Below are positions 19,481 through 29,743 of a stretch of 64,000 nucleotides of DNA, piece after piece. A program made the translations under genes and the position numbers. The stretch covers positions 3,250,001 through 3,314,000 of the forward strand of contig NZ_CP119409.1 in NCBI RefSeq assembly GCF_029223885.1. Direction: 5' to 3'. This DNA is from Pararhizobium gei. Lineage in GTDB: Bacteria; Pseudomonadota; Alphaproteobacteria; Rhizobiales; Rhizobiaceae. Position 1 is the first letter of the stretch. The number at the start of each line of letters is the position of its first letter. The notes under the pieces were generated by a model that made no database searches, was not told where the DNA came from, and worked only from the letters and a program-made list of their open reading frames with translations.

Positions 19481-20399
19481 AACAGCGCATCCACGCGATA
19501 TCGTGCTCATCGTGGATGACAGCCCGGAAACGCTGGGCTTTCTCACCGATGCGCTGGAGCAATCGGGATTCTCTGTCCTGATCGCGACATCGGGCCAGGC
19601 GGCGCTGAACATCGTCGATCGCATCACGCCGGATATCATTCTGATGGACGCGGTCATGCCGGGCATGGACGGCTTCGACACCTGCCGCAGTCTGAAAGCC
19701 AATCCCGGAATTGCGCAGGTCCCGGTCATCTTCATGACGGGCCTCACCGAGACGGAACATATTGTCCATGCGCTGGAATCCGGTGGTGTCGATTATCTCT
19801 CCAAGCCGATCAACATCGACGAACTGCGCGCCCGCATCCGCGTGCATCTCGCCAATGCACGCTCGGCACAGAGTGCCCGCGTGGCGCTGGATGCGGCGGG
19901 GCGGCATCTCCTTGCCGTGCGCTCGACCGGCGGCATCCAATGGTCGACGCCCCAGGCGACGCGCCTCGTCAACGCGGCAACGGGCCGCGACGACGGACTG
20001 GATACGCTGGCCGGTCATATCGCCACATGGCTCGGGGATCGCGAAAAGCAGGGCTCGGGGAAGGACGCTGCGTTTTTCATCCAGCAGAATGGCCAGCCTG
20101 TCCTGCAACTGGCCTTTCTCGGCGCCATCGGCAGCGACGAATATCTCTTCCGCCTGACCGGCGTCAGCCAGACCTCCGACGACGAAACCCTCCGCCAGAG
20201 TTTCGCCCTCACCGTGCGCGAGGCGCAGGTTCTGCTCTGGATCGCCAAGGGCAAGTCCAACCGGGACATCGGCGAAATCCTCGGGCTTAGCGCCCGCACC
20301 GTGAACAAGCACCTGGAACAGATTTACGTGAAGCTCGGCGTGGAAAACCGGGCCTCCGCGGCGGTCAAGGCAGCAAACGCCCTGCGCCGGGAGCAATGA
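19473..20399 (+). CDS. LuxR-type response regulator
   Basis: 308 aa. N-terminal receiver with acidic pair in IVDDSPE, phospho-acceptor Asp at about 59 (ILMDAVMPGMDG) and Lys in YLSKPINIDEL. A linker of about 110 residues follows, then a C-terminal LuxR/NarL helix-turn-helix (LTVREAQVLLWIAKGKSNRDIGEIL-type, about 240-300). The GTG at 19473 is chosen: AAGGGAGA precedes it and the gene overlaps the kinase by 8 bases. It is the likely output partner of the permease-kinase fusion and may bind the palindrome upstream of urtA. Confidence 0.92.
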   Translation: MSETAHPRDIVLIVDDSPETLGFLTDALEQSGFSVLIATSGQAALNIVDRITPDIILMDAVMPGMDGFDTCRSLKANPGIAQVPVIFMTGLTETEHIVHALESGGVDYLSKPINIDELRARIRVHLANARSAQSARVALDAAGRHLLAVRSTGGIQWSTPQATRLVNAATGRDDGLDTLAGHIATWLGDREKQGSGKDAAFFIQQNGQPVLQLAFLGAIGSDEYLFRLTGVSQTSDDETLRQSFALTVREAQVLLWIAKGKSNRDIGEILGLSARTVNKHLEQIYVKLGVENRASAAVKAANALRREQ

Positions 20400-20409
20400 C
20401 CGGCCCGGT

Positions 20410-20799
20410 TCAGAAGGAGCGCGGCGGCACGAACAGGCAGAGCGTCCGGCTTTTTTCTTCGCCAGCGAGAGAGCACCAGTGGAACTCTCCGTCCGGCGAG
20501 GTTCGGACCCGCGTGTCGCTATAGGGCACGACTTCGCCGGTGACGTTGACAACATAGCCCTGTGGACGCTCGCTGATCGCCTTGGTTGCAACCGGCCGGC
20601 AATCCTGGTTCGAACAGCACGAGAACGGATAACTCCAGCCGGATGGAGCATCATGGGCGTGAGCGGACGCTGCGGACAGGGCTGTGCCGGCCAGAGCGAA
20701 CAGAAGTGGTCTCCAGCGGCGCGCCAATTCAGCGGCAAGGCGGGAGGCAATCGGGTTGGCGTGTTTGCCTGTGCGGCAGATGACTGTTGGAAAGCGCAT
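20410..20799 (-). CDS. Secreted small cysteine-containing hypothetical protein
   Basis: 129 aa from the ATG at 20799, which has GAGGAG 6 bases upstream. A hydrophobic stretch (LLFALAGTALSAASAHAHD) ends in a signal-peptidase-like site near residue 49. The mature part of about 80 residues has four cysteines, in SYPFSCCSNQDCRPV and FHWCSLAGEE, plus CLFVPP at the end. The pattern suggests a disulfide-bonded or metal-binding periplasmic protein. I do not recognise a specific function. It converges with the response regulator gene, only 10 bases apart. Confidence 0.75.
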   Translation of the reverse strand: MRFPTVICRTGKHANPIASRLAAELARRWRPLLFALAGTALSAASAHAHDAPSGWSYPFSCCSNQDCRPVATKAISERPQGYVVNVTGEVVPYSDTRVRTSPDGEFHWCSLAGEEKSRTLCLFVPPRSF

Positions 20800-21174
20800 G
20801 AACAACTCCTCAGTTGGGACCAGTTCCATCCCATCCCTGGAGTGCTTCTCCCGCATCCGGCGACCACCCGACAGTGTGCGGGCGTGACATCGGCAGGATT
20901 GCCCTGCATCCGTTCCATGGCAGCGGCCGCCACTTTCGAAGCGACTCAACTGCCTGCCTTATATTTAGGCAGTATCTACCGATTTCACAAAACGGCAACC
21001 GGCCCGACACCAGATTTTTGCTGCGTTGCAACATAGCAACAAGACCCCGGCCGCACCGGCGATGCCGCATAGGAATTTCTCTCCTAATTATATAATAGCG
21101 CTCAAATGCAGAAAGGCCCGGCAATGCCGGGCCTTTCGCGATCCAAGAGAACCGACTGGCTCTATCCGAAACGA
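20800..21174. other. Intergenic region between secreted protein gene and livK
   Basis: 375 bases with no supported gene. It holds the livK terminator (21111-21137), a 6-bp hairpin at 20954-20972 and an AT-rich stretch near 21083-21100. The promoter of the secreted protein gene should lie here, but no consensus is clear. Confidence 0.6.
21111..21137 (-). terminator. Rho-independent terminator after livK-type gene
   Basis: Perfect 12-bp GC-rich stem (21111-21122 / 21126-21137) with a 3-nt loop, 37 bases below the stop of the binding-protein gene. The stem ends in TTTC on the minus strand. It closes the liv transcript. Confidence 0.85.
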
Positions 21175-22296
21175 TTACTTTGCGTTTTCGAAGTAGCTGA
21201 ACTTGCCGTCGTCGCCCTTTTTCCAGGTGTACATGACGTAGTCCGGGCGGGTGATGTCGCCCTTGTCGTCATAGCCGAACTCGCCGATCACGGTCTTGAA
21301 CGGGCCCTTGCCCTTGATGTTGCCGGCAACTGCCTGCGGATCGTTGCCGCCGGTCGTCTTTGCGGCTTCCGCGATGACCTGCAGGGCAGCATAGGAGTAG
21401 AGCGTGTAGGCTTCAGGCTCGAAACCTGCAGCGCGGAACTTTTCAACGAGTTCCTTGGCGTTCGGGTTCTTGCGCGGATCCGGAGCAAAGGTCATCAGGG
21501 TGCCATCGACAGCGTCGCCGGCGATCGAAGCGAGTTCGTTCGAGACAATGCCGTCGCCGGACATGACAGTGGCCTTCAGGCCCTGGTCAGCCATCTGGCG
21601 CATGATAAGGCCGGCTTCCGTATGCAGGCCGCCGTAGTAAACCAGCGAGACGCCGGCTTCCTTCATCTTGGCGATCAGGGCCGAAAAATCCTTGTCGCCA
21701 GCCGTGATGCCTTCGTAGACGGCTTCGGTGACGCCGGCTTCGTTCATGGCAGCCTTGGTCAGGTCAGCAAGGCCCTGGCCATAAGGTGTCTTGTCGTGAA
21801 CAACAGCAACCTTGGCGTCCTTGAAGTTTGCAGCGATGTAGGCACCGGCAACGGCGCCCTGCTGGTCGTCACGGCCACAGGTGCGGAACGTGTTCCACAG
21901 GCCCCGTTCGGTGAAGGTCGGGTTGGTGGAAGCAGGCGTGATCTGCAGGATGCCGTTTTCAGCATAAACTTCGGAAGCCGGGATCGAAACGCCGGAGTTG
22001 AAATGGCCGATAACAAACTTCACGCCGTCAGCAACGAACTTGTTGGCAACGGAAACGCCCTGCTTCGGGTCGGAAACGTCGTCGCCGAGCACGATCTTGA
22101 TCTGTTCGCCGTTGATACCGCCGGCAGCATTGATGTCAGCGGCGGCCTGCTCTGCGCCCTTCTGAAGCTGAGCGCCGAAAGCAGCGTTCGGTCCCGTCAG
22201 CGGGCCAGCGACACCAACCAGCAGGTCAGCCCATGCATTGCCGCTGAAAGCGACCATTGCGGTCAGCGCGACAGCCGACAAAAGTGACTTCTTCAT
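21175..22296 (-). CDS. Branched-chain amino acid ABC transporter substrate-binding protein
   Basis: 373-aa periplasmic binding protein of the LivJ/LivK/BraC family. Signal peptide [23 protein letters not shown], then [27 protein letters not shown] and [13 protein letters not shown], both typical. An AGT-rich ribosome site (GGGAGTTACAAG) precedes the ATG. It lies last in the minus-strand liv cluster, separated from DUF6867 by about 120 bases that may carry its own promoter. Confidence 0.94.
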   Translation of the reverse strand: MKKSLLSAVALTAMVAFSGNAWADLLVGVAGPLTGPNAAFGAQLQKGAEQAAADINAAGGINGEQIKIVLGDDVSDPKQGVSVANKFVADGVKFVIGHFNSGVSIPASEVYAENGILQITPASTNPTFTERGLWNTFRTCGRDDQQGAVAGAYIAANFKDAKVAVVHDKTPYGQGLADLTKAAMNEAGVTEAVYEGITAGDKDFSALIAKMKEAGVSLVYYGGLHTEAGLIMRQMADQGLKATVMSGDGIVSNELASIAGDAVDGTLMTFAPDPRKNPNAKELVEKFRAAGFEPEAYTLYSYAALQVIAEAAKTTGGNDPQAVAGNIKGKGPFKTVIGEFGYDDKGDITRPDYVMYTWKKGDDGKFSYFENAK

Positions 22297-22417
22297 CTTG
22301 TAACTCCCAAAAAATTGAGCGGGTGCAGCTTTAACCGTTTACGATACCCACTATCATCGCACCGGTATTCTTGTCTCCACGGACAGCGCAACTGCACCGC
22401 CACGGGATTCCCTCTTG

Positions 22418-22762
22418 TTATTTCGACCGCCACGAAAAGGGCGAAGCCTTCTCGTAGAGCCAGTAGTAGTTGTTCGTCATCTGCTTCGTCCGGTAGTAAC
22501 GATAACCGGCCGTAGCGAAAAACAAAAGCACGATCGTGTCAACGATATAGAACTGCACACCCAGAATGGTGCCGTTGAAAAGTGCATGGTGAATGAAGCG
22601 GATCGCGGCGCCAAGAAGCAGCGTGTAGATCACCAGCACGCCGTAACTGCTCCAGCCTTCGGCAGCACTCTTGCCGGTACGCCAGGCCGTCCATCCGCCC
22701 ATCAGCACCGTCACGAATGCGAATTGCAGAACCGTCGGTTCCTCGTAGAGAATGCCTTGCAT
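22418..22762 (-). CDS. DUF6867 small membrane protein of the liv operon
   Basis: 114 aa with about three hydrophobic segments: VLQFAFVTVLMGGWTAW, VLVIYTLLLGAAIRFI and FYIVDTIVLLFFATAGYRYY. The C-terminus is aromatic (NNYYWLYEKASPFSW). Proteins like this recur beside liv/bra genes in rhizobia. No catalytic motif is visible. It lies between livF and the binding protein on the same strand and may assist or regulate the importer; that is inference. Confidence 0.78.
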   Translation of the reverse strand: MQGILYEEPTVLQFAFVTVLMGGWTAWRTGKSAAEGWSSYGVLVIYTLLLGAAIRFIHHALFNGTILGVQFYIVDTIVLLFFATAGYRYYRTKQMTNNYYWLYEKASPFSWRSK

Positions 22763-22872
22763 TCAGTGTCTCCCTTCAAAACGCATTGGGGATCCAGGAT
22801 CACCGCCAAGCGCTTCTGCGTACCGAAATCGACGCCCCGCCGGCCGGCACAAAGGCCGCCGGCAGGATGCCA

Positions 22873-23597
<725 letters not shown>

Positions 23598-23598
<1 letters not shown>

Positions 23599-24476
23599 CA
23601 GACCGTACCTCCCGGTGCGATGTGCTCGATCTCTTCGATCACCTCTTCGACCTCATCATCTTCGACCCCGAGATAGGCGGCGATCACCTTCGGATCGTTC
23701 TTCACATGGTCCGGATCGCCGTCGGAAATCTTCTGGCCGTATTCCAAGACGACGACATGGTCGGAAATCTCCATGACCACGGACATATCGTGTTCGATCA
23801 GCAGAACGGACGTTCCCGTATCCTTGCGGATGCCGCGCAACAACTCGTTGAGCGCCAGCGATTCGCGTGGGTTCAGCCCGGCCGCCGGTTCGTCCAGGCA
23901 AAGAAACTCAGGCCCGGTGCACATGGCGCGGGCAATTTCCAGACGCCGCTGGGCCCCGTAGGGAAGATCGCCGGCCGGATCGTCGGCGCGGTCGGTGAGA
24001 CTGGCCTTGTCGAGCCAGTATTTCGCCAGTTCGATCGATTCGGCCGAAGCGCGTTTGTAGGCGGGGAAGCCGAGCAGGCCGAGGATGGTGTAGCCGGAGG
24101 CCAGCATCAGCTTGTTGTGCTGGGCGACAAGCAGGTTTTCAAGCACGGTCAGCCCCGAAAACAGTCGGATATTCTGAAACGTGCGGGCAACCTTCGCATC
24201 GCGGTTGACCTCGAAGTCCGACATGCGCTCGAGCAGAAATTCCTTGCCCGCCTTCTGGCGCATCGTGATCATGCCCATCGTCGGCTTGTAAAAGCCTGTG
24301 ATGCAGTTGAACACGGTGGTCTTGCCGGCGCCGTTCGGCCCGATCAGCGCTGTGATATCACCGCGAAAGGCTTCGAACGACAGGTCGTTGATGGCCATCA
24401 GGCCGCCGAAGCGCATCGACAGATGCTCGACTTTGAGAATTGCGTCTTTCGTCATCGTACTCGTTCCGGCCATCAT
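23598..24476 (-). CDS. livG: Branched-chain amino acid ABC transporter ATP-binding protein (LivG/BraF)
   Basis: About 292 aa. Walker A GPNGAGKT, family-specific RTFQNIRLFSGLTVLENLLVAQH, signature LPYGAQRRLEIARAM and Walker B EFLCLDEPAAGLNPRE. The start is uncertain: ATG at 24476 overlaps the livM stop as TGATG, and MTKDAILKVEHL eight codons in is the alternative. It ends with an acidic tail (DDEVEEVIEEIEH) longer than in LivG of enterics. Confidence 0.93.
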
Positions 24477-25861
24477 CAACCGTGACCTTCCTTGGTGAAG
24501 CTGCCGGAGACACTCTTGCGTTCGCGCAGGAATGCCGTTGGTTCGCGCGAACCGACAAAGCCGCGGGGCTTCCAGACCATGACGATGATCATGGCGAGAC
24601 CGAAGATCAGCATACGGTAGAGTTCCGGCGTGAAATCTGGCCCGAAGATATGCTTCAGGAATTCCATTTCACGCAGCAGTTCTGTTCCGCCGATCATGAC
24701 GGTCGCGGCGACCGCGATGCCGACCAGCGAGCCCATGCCGCCGAGAACCACGATAGCGAGGATGATCGCGGACTCCAGAAACACGAAGCTTTCCGGCGAC
24801 ACGAATCCCTGGCGTACAGCGAAGAACGAGCCCGCGAAACCTCCGAACATGGCGCCTGTCGCAAAGGCCGTCAGCTTGGTCGTTACCGTGTTGATGCCGA
24901 GCGAGCGGCAGGCGATCTCATCCTCGCGAAGCGCTTCCCAAGCGCGTCCGATCGGCATGCGGCGCAGGCGGATCGTTACGAAGGCGGTCAGCATGCACAG
25001 CGCCAGCGCCAGATAGAACAGGAAGATCTTGTAGTAGGACGACGACATCGGTAGCCCGAAGACCTTGGCAAAATTGTTCGCGGCGCTGACGTCGAAGGAC
25101 CAGATGCCGAAAACGCTTGCCTTCGCGATGCCGGAGATCCCGAATGTCCCCTTTGTCACGGCAGTCCAGTTGATCAGAACCAGACGGATGATTTCGCCGA
25201 AAGCCAACGTCACGATCGCCAGATAGTCACCCTTCAGGCGCAGCACCGGGAAGCCCAGGACGATGCCCCAGAGAGCCGCGAAAATGCCGGCCAACGGCAG
25301 GAGAATCCAGAACGAAAGGCCAAAATGCGATGACAGCAGGGCGTAGGAATAGGCGCCGACGGCATAGAAGGCGACATAGCCGAGATCGAGAAGGCCGGCG
25401 AGACCCACCACGATATTCAGGCCCCAGGCGAGCATCACATAGATGAGGATCTGAATGCCGAAATTGTCGACCCATTTCAGGGAGCCCTGGAAACCGAACA
25501 GCGCCACCATGACAGGCGGATAGACGATCAATGCCAGCACGGCGATCATGCTGAAATGGCGAACAAAGAAACTGGCATCCTTGACCGGGGCAGCGGCTTT
25601 CGTTGCCTTGCGCTCGGCGAGCCAGGGACGGATGAAAGCGACCGACAGGAAACGGCCGACCATGGCGATGATCACGAAGATCGCCAGCAGACCCCAGCGC
25701 TGAACCAGAATGAGCTCGTTCAGAATGTTCTGGTCGGTTTTCAGACCGACGAAGAGGACGAAGAGCCCAAGCGACACGAGACCAGCATAAAAGGCCTCGC
25801 GCAGTGCCTTCGCCATCAGACTGCCGCCCGCGCTCTCGTTGGTGTGCGAAATATTTGCCAT
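24476..25861 (-). CDS. livM: Branched-chain amino acid ABC transporter permease (LivM/BraE)
   Basis: 461-aa permease with about 10 helices. Conserved LNIVVGLAGLLDLGYVAFYAVGAYSYALL and the coupling region RMPIGRAWEALREDEIACRSLGIN are diagnostic of LivM. The N-terminus carries an extra helix pair before the core, as usual in rhizobial BraE. An alternative ATG is at 25816. It ends by overlapping livG and starts 5 bases after livH. Confidence 0.94.
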   Translation of the reverse strand: MANISHTNESAGGSLMAKALREAFYAGLVSLGLFVLFVGLKTDQNILNELILVQRWGLLAIFVIIAMVGRFLSVAFIRPWLAERKATKAAAPVKDASFFVRHFSMIAVLALIVYPPVMVALFGFQGSLKWVDNFGIQILIYVMLAWGLNIVVGLAGLLDLGYVAFYAVGAYSYALLSSHFGLSFWILLPLAGIFAALWGIVLGFPVLRLKGDYLAIVTLAFGEIIRLVLINWTAVTKGTFGISGIAKASVFGIWSFDVSAANNFAKVFGLPMSSSYYKIFLFYLALALCMLTAFVTIRLRRMPIGRAWEALREDEIACRSLGINTVTTKLTAFATGAMFGGFAGSFFAVRQGFVSPESFVFLESAIILAIVVLGGMGSLVGIAVAATVMIGGTELLREMEFLKHIFGPDFTPELYRMLIFGLAMIIVMVWKPRGFVGSREPTAFLRERKSVSGSFTKEGHG

Positions 25862-25866
25862 GGGAA

Positions 25867-26769
25867 TTATACCTTCTCGACTTCAGGCCGGCCCAGAATA
25901 CCGGACGGCTTGAAAATCAGCACGATGGCGAGGATCGAGAATGTCGCGACATCCTTATAGTCGATGGTGAAATAGGCGGACCAGAGCGATTCGATCAGGC
26001 CGATCATCAGCCCGCCGATCACAGCACCCGGCAACGAGCCGATACCGCCGAGAACGGCCGCCGTAAACGCCTTGACGCCCGGCGTAAAGCCATCGGTAAA
26101 CACGATGACCCCGTAATACATCAGATACATCGTGCCCGCGACGGCAGCGAGCGCCGCTCCCATGACGAAGGTGATCGAGATCGTCTTGTCGACATCGACG
26201 CCCAGAAGGGCCGCCATCTTGCGGTCCTGCTCGGTTGCACGTTGTGCCCGCCCCAGCGGTGTGTGGTTGACGATGTACCAGAAGATCGTCAGCAGCACCG
26301 CGGTTACCACAACGATGATGACCTGCTTGAGCGACACGGAAATACCAAAAATCTCATACACCGACGACACCAGCGGCGGCACTGGCTTGTTGCGCGGCCC
26401 CTGCGTCACCTGGATGAAATTCGACAGCGCGATAGACATGCCGATCGCGGTGATCAGCGGCGCGAGACGGAACGAGCCGCGCAAGGGACGATAGGCCATC
26501 TTTTCGATAACCCAGTTCCAAAGGCCGGTCATCAGCATGGCGACGAGAATCATGATCAACAGCGCAATTGCGATCGGAATGCCGCCGAACAACCCCAAAA
26601 GCACGAGATAGACGATCAGCGCGGCAAAACCGCCCAGCATGAAAATATCGCCATGCGCGAAGTTCACCATGCCGATAATGCCATAGACCATGGTGTAGCC
26701 GATGGCTATCAAACCGTAGATCGAGCCAAGAGTCAGGCCGTTGACGACCTGCTGGACAAAATACTCCAT
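25867..26769 (-). CDS. livH: Branched-chain amino acid ABC transporter permease (LivH/BraD)
   Basis: 300 aa, about eight helices, with the opening FVQQVVNGLTLGSIYGLIAIGYTMVYGIIGMVNFAHGDIFMLG of LivH and the LGRAQRATEQDRKMAALLGVD coupling loop. First gene of the minus-strand liv operon. A purine-rich GGGGGATATAG site precedes the ATG. Confidence 0.95.
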   Translation of the reverse strand: MEYFVQQVVNGLTLGSIYGLIAIGYTMVYGIIGMVNFAHGDIFMLGGFAALIVYLVLLGLFGGIPIAIALLIMILVAMLMTGLWNWVIEKMAYRPLRGSFRLAPLITAIGMSIALSNFIQVTQGPRNKPVPPLVSSVYEIFGISVSLKQVIIVVVTAVLLTIFWYIVNHTPLGRAQRATEQDRKMAALLGVDVDKTISITFVMGAALAAVAGTMYLMYYGVIVFTDGFTPGVKAFTAAVLGGIGSLPGAVIGGLMIGLIESLWSAYFTIDYKDVATFSILAIVLIFKPSGILGRPEVEKV

Positions 26770-27287
26770 CTATATCCCCCGGGTCGGATCCTTTTCAGGT
26801 CTGACCTCTTGTTTTCAAGGCTCTTTTCGAGCCCTTTCATCGATAGGGATTCCATAATGCTTTCAGACCAAAAGTGAAGCGTAAAATGGCGGTTTCCGGA
26901 GATTCTTTGCCAGTTTGGAGATTCTGACGCTTTAACAGCCAAGAAACCAAAATATCGGCAGAGAACGCCGCCGATTTGGGCATCAAACGGTGAATCCTGC
27001 GGAAACAAATGTCTGCAGAGGGTCCTCTATGGCGTAAGTCCCGTGTAAGCAGGCCATTACCTAAACATTTATCCCCAAACCGCAGATAAAAATGCGGAAT
27101 TCGTCTAGGCAAGAGATCGAACGGGTGTTCAAGAGGCATGCCAAATGAGCACAGCCAAGAAAATTTCACCGGCCTCCCTTGAAAAGACCGTCGGGGAATG
27201 CGGATGTAGATTTCGCTGTCCGGTGTGGCTTGATTGCTGCCCTGGACGCAAAACTGCGCAAACGACGGAAAGATGCAGGACCGAGGC
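26770..27287. other. Divergent intergenic region, livH / cysQ
   Basis: About 500 bases without a supported gene; the open frames across it have no family features. A short hairpin (GGCTC/GAGCC) lies near 26818-26833 in the livH leader. The livH and cysQ promoters must be here, but no convincing consensus was found. Confidence 0.55.
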
Positions 27288-28064
27288 ATGCTCGACATTC
27301 TGGAAGAGGCGGCGGTGGCGGCGGGGAAAGCGATCCTCGACATCTACCATGCCGGACCTGACGTCAGCTACAAGGCGGACTGTTCTCCCGTGACAAATGC
27401 CGACGAAAGTGCCGAAAAGATCATTCTGGCACGTCTGGCAGAGGCCTTTCCGGAGATTCCGGTGGTTGCAGAAGAAGCCGTCTCCGCCGGGTTTGTGCCG
27501 GACATTGAAGGCAGATGCTTCTTTCTGGTCGATCCGCTGGATGGCACCAAGGAATTCGTCGGCCGCAAAGATGATTTCACGGTCAATATCGCCCTGATCG
27601 AAAAGGGCGAGCCGGTCGCTGGCGTAGTCTACGCACCGGCGCTCGGCATTCTCTATGCCGCGAGCCGGAGCAGCGCCAGGAAGGCCGTTGTCTCCGGCCA
27701 GAAACATATCGGCCCGGCAACGGTTATCGGCTGTCGCAGCCGGGGGGACAGGCTGGTCGCACTGGCCAGCCGTTCGCACAACAGCCAGGAAACAATCTCC
27801 TATCTCTCCCAGCATGGCATTACCGACTACGAGCAGATCGGCTCCTCGCTCAAATTCTGTCTTCTCGCCGAAGGCCTCGCCGATATTTACCCGCGGCTCA
27901 GCCGGACTATGGAATGGGATACCGCAGCCGGCGACGCCGTTCTGAGGGCGGCAGGCGGCGAGACGGTGACCATGGACGGCAACCCATTGTCCTACGGCAA
28001 GCGCAACCAGAGTTCCGACGTCGATTTTGCAAATCCCTACTTCGTCTCGCGCGGCAAGACCTGA
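27288..28064 (+). CDS. cysQ: 3'(2'),5'-bisphosphate nucleotidase CysQ
   Basis: 258-aa inositol-monophosphatase superfamily enzyme that converts adenosine 3',5'-bisphosphate (PAP), the by-product of sulfate assimilation, to AMP. Metal-binding motifs are present: PVTNADESAE, VVAEEAV, DPLDGTKEF (first half) and EWDTAAGDAVL (C-terminal). The ATG at 27288 is preferred, with AGGA 7 bases upstream; an ATG at 27273 is also possible. No other cys genes are near. Confidence 0.92.
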   Translation: MLDILEEAAVAAGKAILDIYHAGPDVSYKADCSPVTNADESAEKIILARLAEAFPEIPVVAEEAVSAGFVPDIEGRCFFLVDPLDGTKEFVGRKDDFTVNIALIEKGEPVAGVVYAPALGILYAASRSSARKAVVSGQKHIGPATVIGCRSRGDRLVALASRSHNSQETISYLSQHGITDYEQIGSSLKFCLLAEGLADIYPRLSRTMEWDTAAGDAVLRAAGGETVTMDGNPLSYGKRNQSSDVDFANPYFVSRGKT

Positions 28065-28196
28065 TAACGCCTGAAACAGCGCGACCCGCGCATGAGCGCG
28101 CCGGATTCCCGTTTGGAAACAAGCAGGACGGCTGCTTCTCGTCCCCGGCCTCACATGCTCGTCTATACTCGTCCCCGACACAGAGGAGAGTTTTCG

Positions 28197-29228
28197 ATGA
28201 GCGAAGCCACCGTCAATCTGGGCCTGCCTTATATCCTGCCCTCCCAGGCGCAGAAGCATGTAACCCACAACGAGGCGCTGCAGCGTCTCGATGCGCTGTG
28301 CCAACTGAGCGTCACCGCAACGCTGGGGACACCGCCGTCCGATCCCCAGGAAGGAACCTGTTACGCCGTGAGCGGCGCAACGACCGGCGCCTGGATCGGT
28401 GCCGCCGGCAAGCTTGCGTTCCGCCAGGATGGCGACTGGATTTTCATCACGCCACGCGAGGGCTGGATCGGATGGTTTCTGGCAGAAGACCGGATCAAGA
28501 TCCATGACGGCAGCGGCTGGATCAATTACGACGCGATCGGCGTACCCCCGTCGCTCGGCATCAACACGACCGCCGACAGCACCAACAGGCTCGCCGTCTC
28601 TTCGGCAGCGACGCTGCTGACCCACAGCGGCGCTGGCCACCAGTTGAAAATCAACAAGGCGACCACCGGTGACACCGGCAGCGTTCTTTTCCAGAGCAAC
28701 TGGACGGGCCGGGCAGAGATTGGCCTTATGGGATCCGACAGTTTCGGTCTCAAGGTCAGTCCGGACGGCGTGGCCTGGAATACGGCGATCACCGTTGCAA
28801 GCCAGGGACAGGTGCGCATGCCGTACCGGCCCCTGGTTCGTGCAACACGGGCCGTGGGACTTTCGACTCCGGCTTCCGGCGCGCAGACAGGATTTTCGAC
28901 CCTGAGCGTGGTGCAAGGCGGGTTTTCCCTGGGCTCGGCCGTTGCCGGCGGCGGAAACCGGCTGGTGGTGCCACTCACGGCTGCCTATCTGCTGTGCCTT
29001 GGCGTCGAGGCAAATCCCGCCGGCGCCTTTTCTGTTTCAGTCAAGGTCAACGGCACGACAACCGTGGCCAGTGTCAACGACAACGACGCCGCCGGATCAT
29101 CCTACAGCAATTGCGCCATCGGCCTTGCGATCCTGAACGTTGGTGACTGGCTCGCGCTGGAGCATACCGGCACGACGCCGCTTGATTTCGGATACGACAA
29201 GACCGAACTGACGGTGATCATGCTGTAG
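28197..29228 (+). CDS. DUF2793 domain-containing protein (phage tail-type)
   Basis: 343 aa. The N-terminal part (NLGLPYILPSQAQKHVTHNEALQRLD, PPSDPQEGTCYAV, GKLAFRQDGDWIFITPREGWIGWF) is DUF2793, usually found in alphaproteobacterial phage and gene-transfer-agent tail proteins. The C-terminal 130 residues are Gly/Thr/Val-rich and beta-like, similar to a receptor-binding or C1q-type fold. GAGGAGAG precedes the ATG. No other phage genes are adjacent, so it is a solitary remnant or a domesticated gene. Confidence 0.82.
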   Translation: MSEATVNLGLPYILPSQAQKHVTHNEALQRLDALCQLSVTATLGTPPSDPQEGTCYAVSGATTGAWIGAAGKLAFRQDGDWIFITPREGWIGWFLAEDRIKIHDGSGWINYDAIGVPPSLGINTTADSTNRLAVSSAATLLTHSGAGHQLKINKATTGDTGSVLFQSNWTGRAEIGLMGSDSFGLKVSPDGVAWNTAITVASQGQVRMPYRPLVRATRAVGLSTPASGAQTGFSTLSVVQGGFSLGSAVAGGGNRLVVPLTAAYLLCLGVEANPAGAFSVSVKVNGTTTVASVNDNDAAGSSYSNCAIGLAILNVGDWLALEHTGTTPLDFGYDKTELTVIML

Positions 29229-29244
29229 AGCGGAACCCTAACAA

Positions 29245-29634
29245 TCAGCTGCGGGCTTGCTCCGCGCCGGCAAGGAGGCCGATCAAACTCGCCTCGTTGA
29301 ACGGCTTGGTGATCCGGGGTACATCCCGCAGCGCCGCGGGAAACACGGAGTCCTCCCCGTAGCCGCTGACAAAGCCGAAGCGCACGCCGCGTTCGACGAG
29401 ATCGCCGGCAAAGGCAAAGCTCGTTTCAGAGCCGAGACTGACGTCGAGAAGGGCGAAATCGAAAGATTGTGCGTTCGTAAGCTCTGCCGCCTGGATCAGA
29501 TTGGTTGCGATCTCGACATGCTGGACACCGAGCGAGCGCAATATATCCTCGGCCTCCATCGCGATGATGAAATTGTCTTCCAGAACTAGAACATTTCTGA
29601 TCGATACCGGGATCTCCGTAAGCGCTTCCGACAT
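29245..29634 (-). CDS. Single-domain response regulator (CheY-like receiver)
   Basis: 129 aa, receiver domain only, no output domain. Acidic residues in VLEDNFIIAMEAEDIL, phospho-acceptor in ALLDVSLGSE (about residue 60) and Lys in ITKPFNEASL. This EDN/DVNLG-type receiver is common next to HWE kinases in rhizobia, but none is encoded here. ATG at 29634 is chosen, with GGAGG upstream; the frame opens earlier at 29712. It converges with DUF2793. Confidence 0.88.
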   Translation of the reverse strand: MSEALTEIPVSIRNVLVLEDNFIIAMEAEDILRSLGVQHVEIATNLIQAAELTNAQSFDFALLDVSLGSETSFAFAGDLVERGVRFGFVSGYGEDSVFPAALRDVPRITKPFNEASLIGLLAGAEQARS

Positions 29635-29743
29635 CCGTCTTTTGCCTCCAAGCGCTTTCTGCGCGTTGCGAATCCTGAGGTGACATCTAGGACAAAGAAT
29701 GGGACTGGACATTTAAAAATGACATGCTGATAGTGCCCAGCAG

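Noticed and set aside
27129..28916. 595-codon open frame opposite cysQ and DUF2793
   Set aside because: It spans two recognised genes and an intergenic gap and shows no family match.
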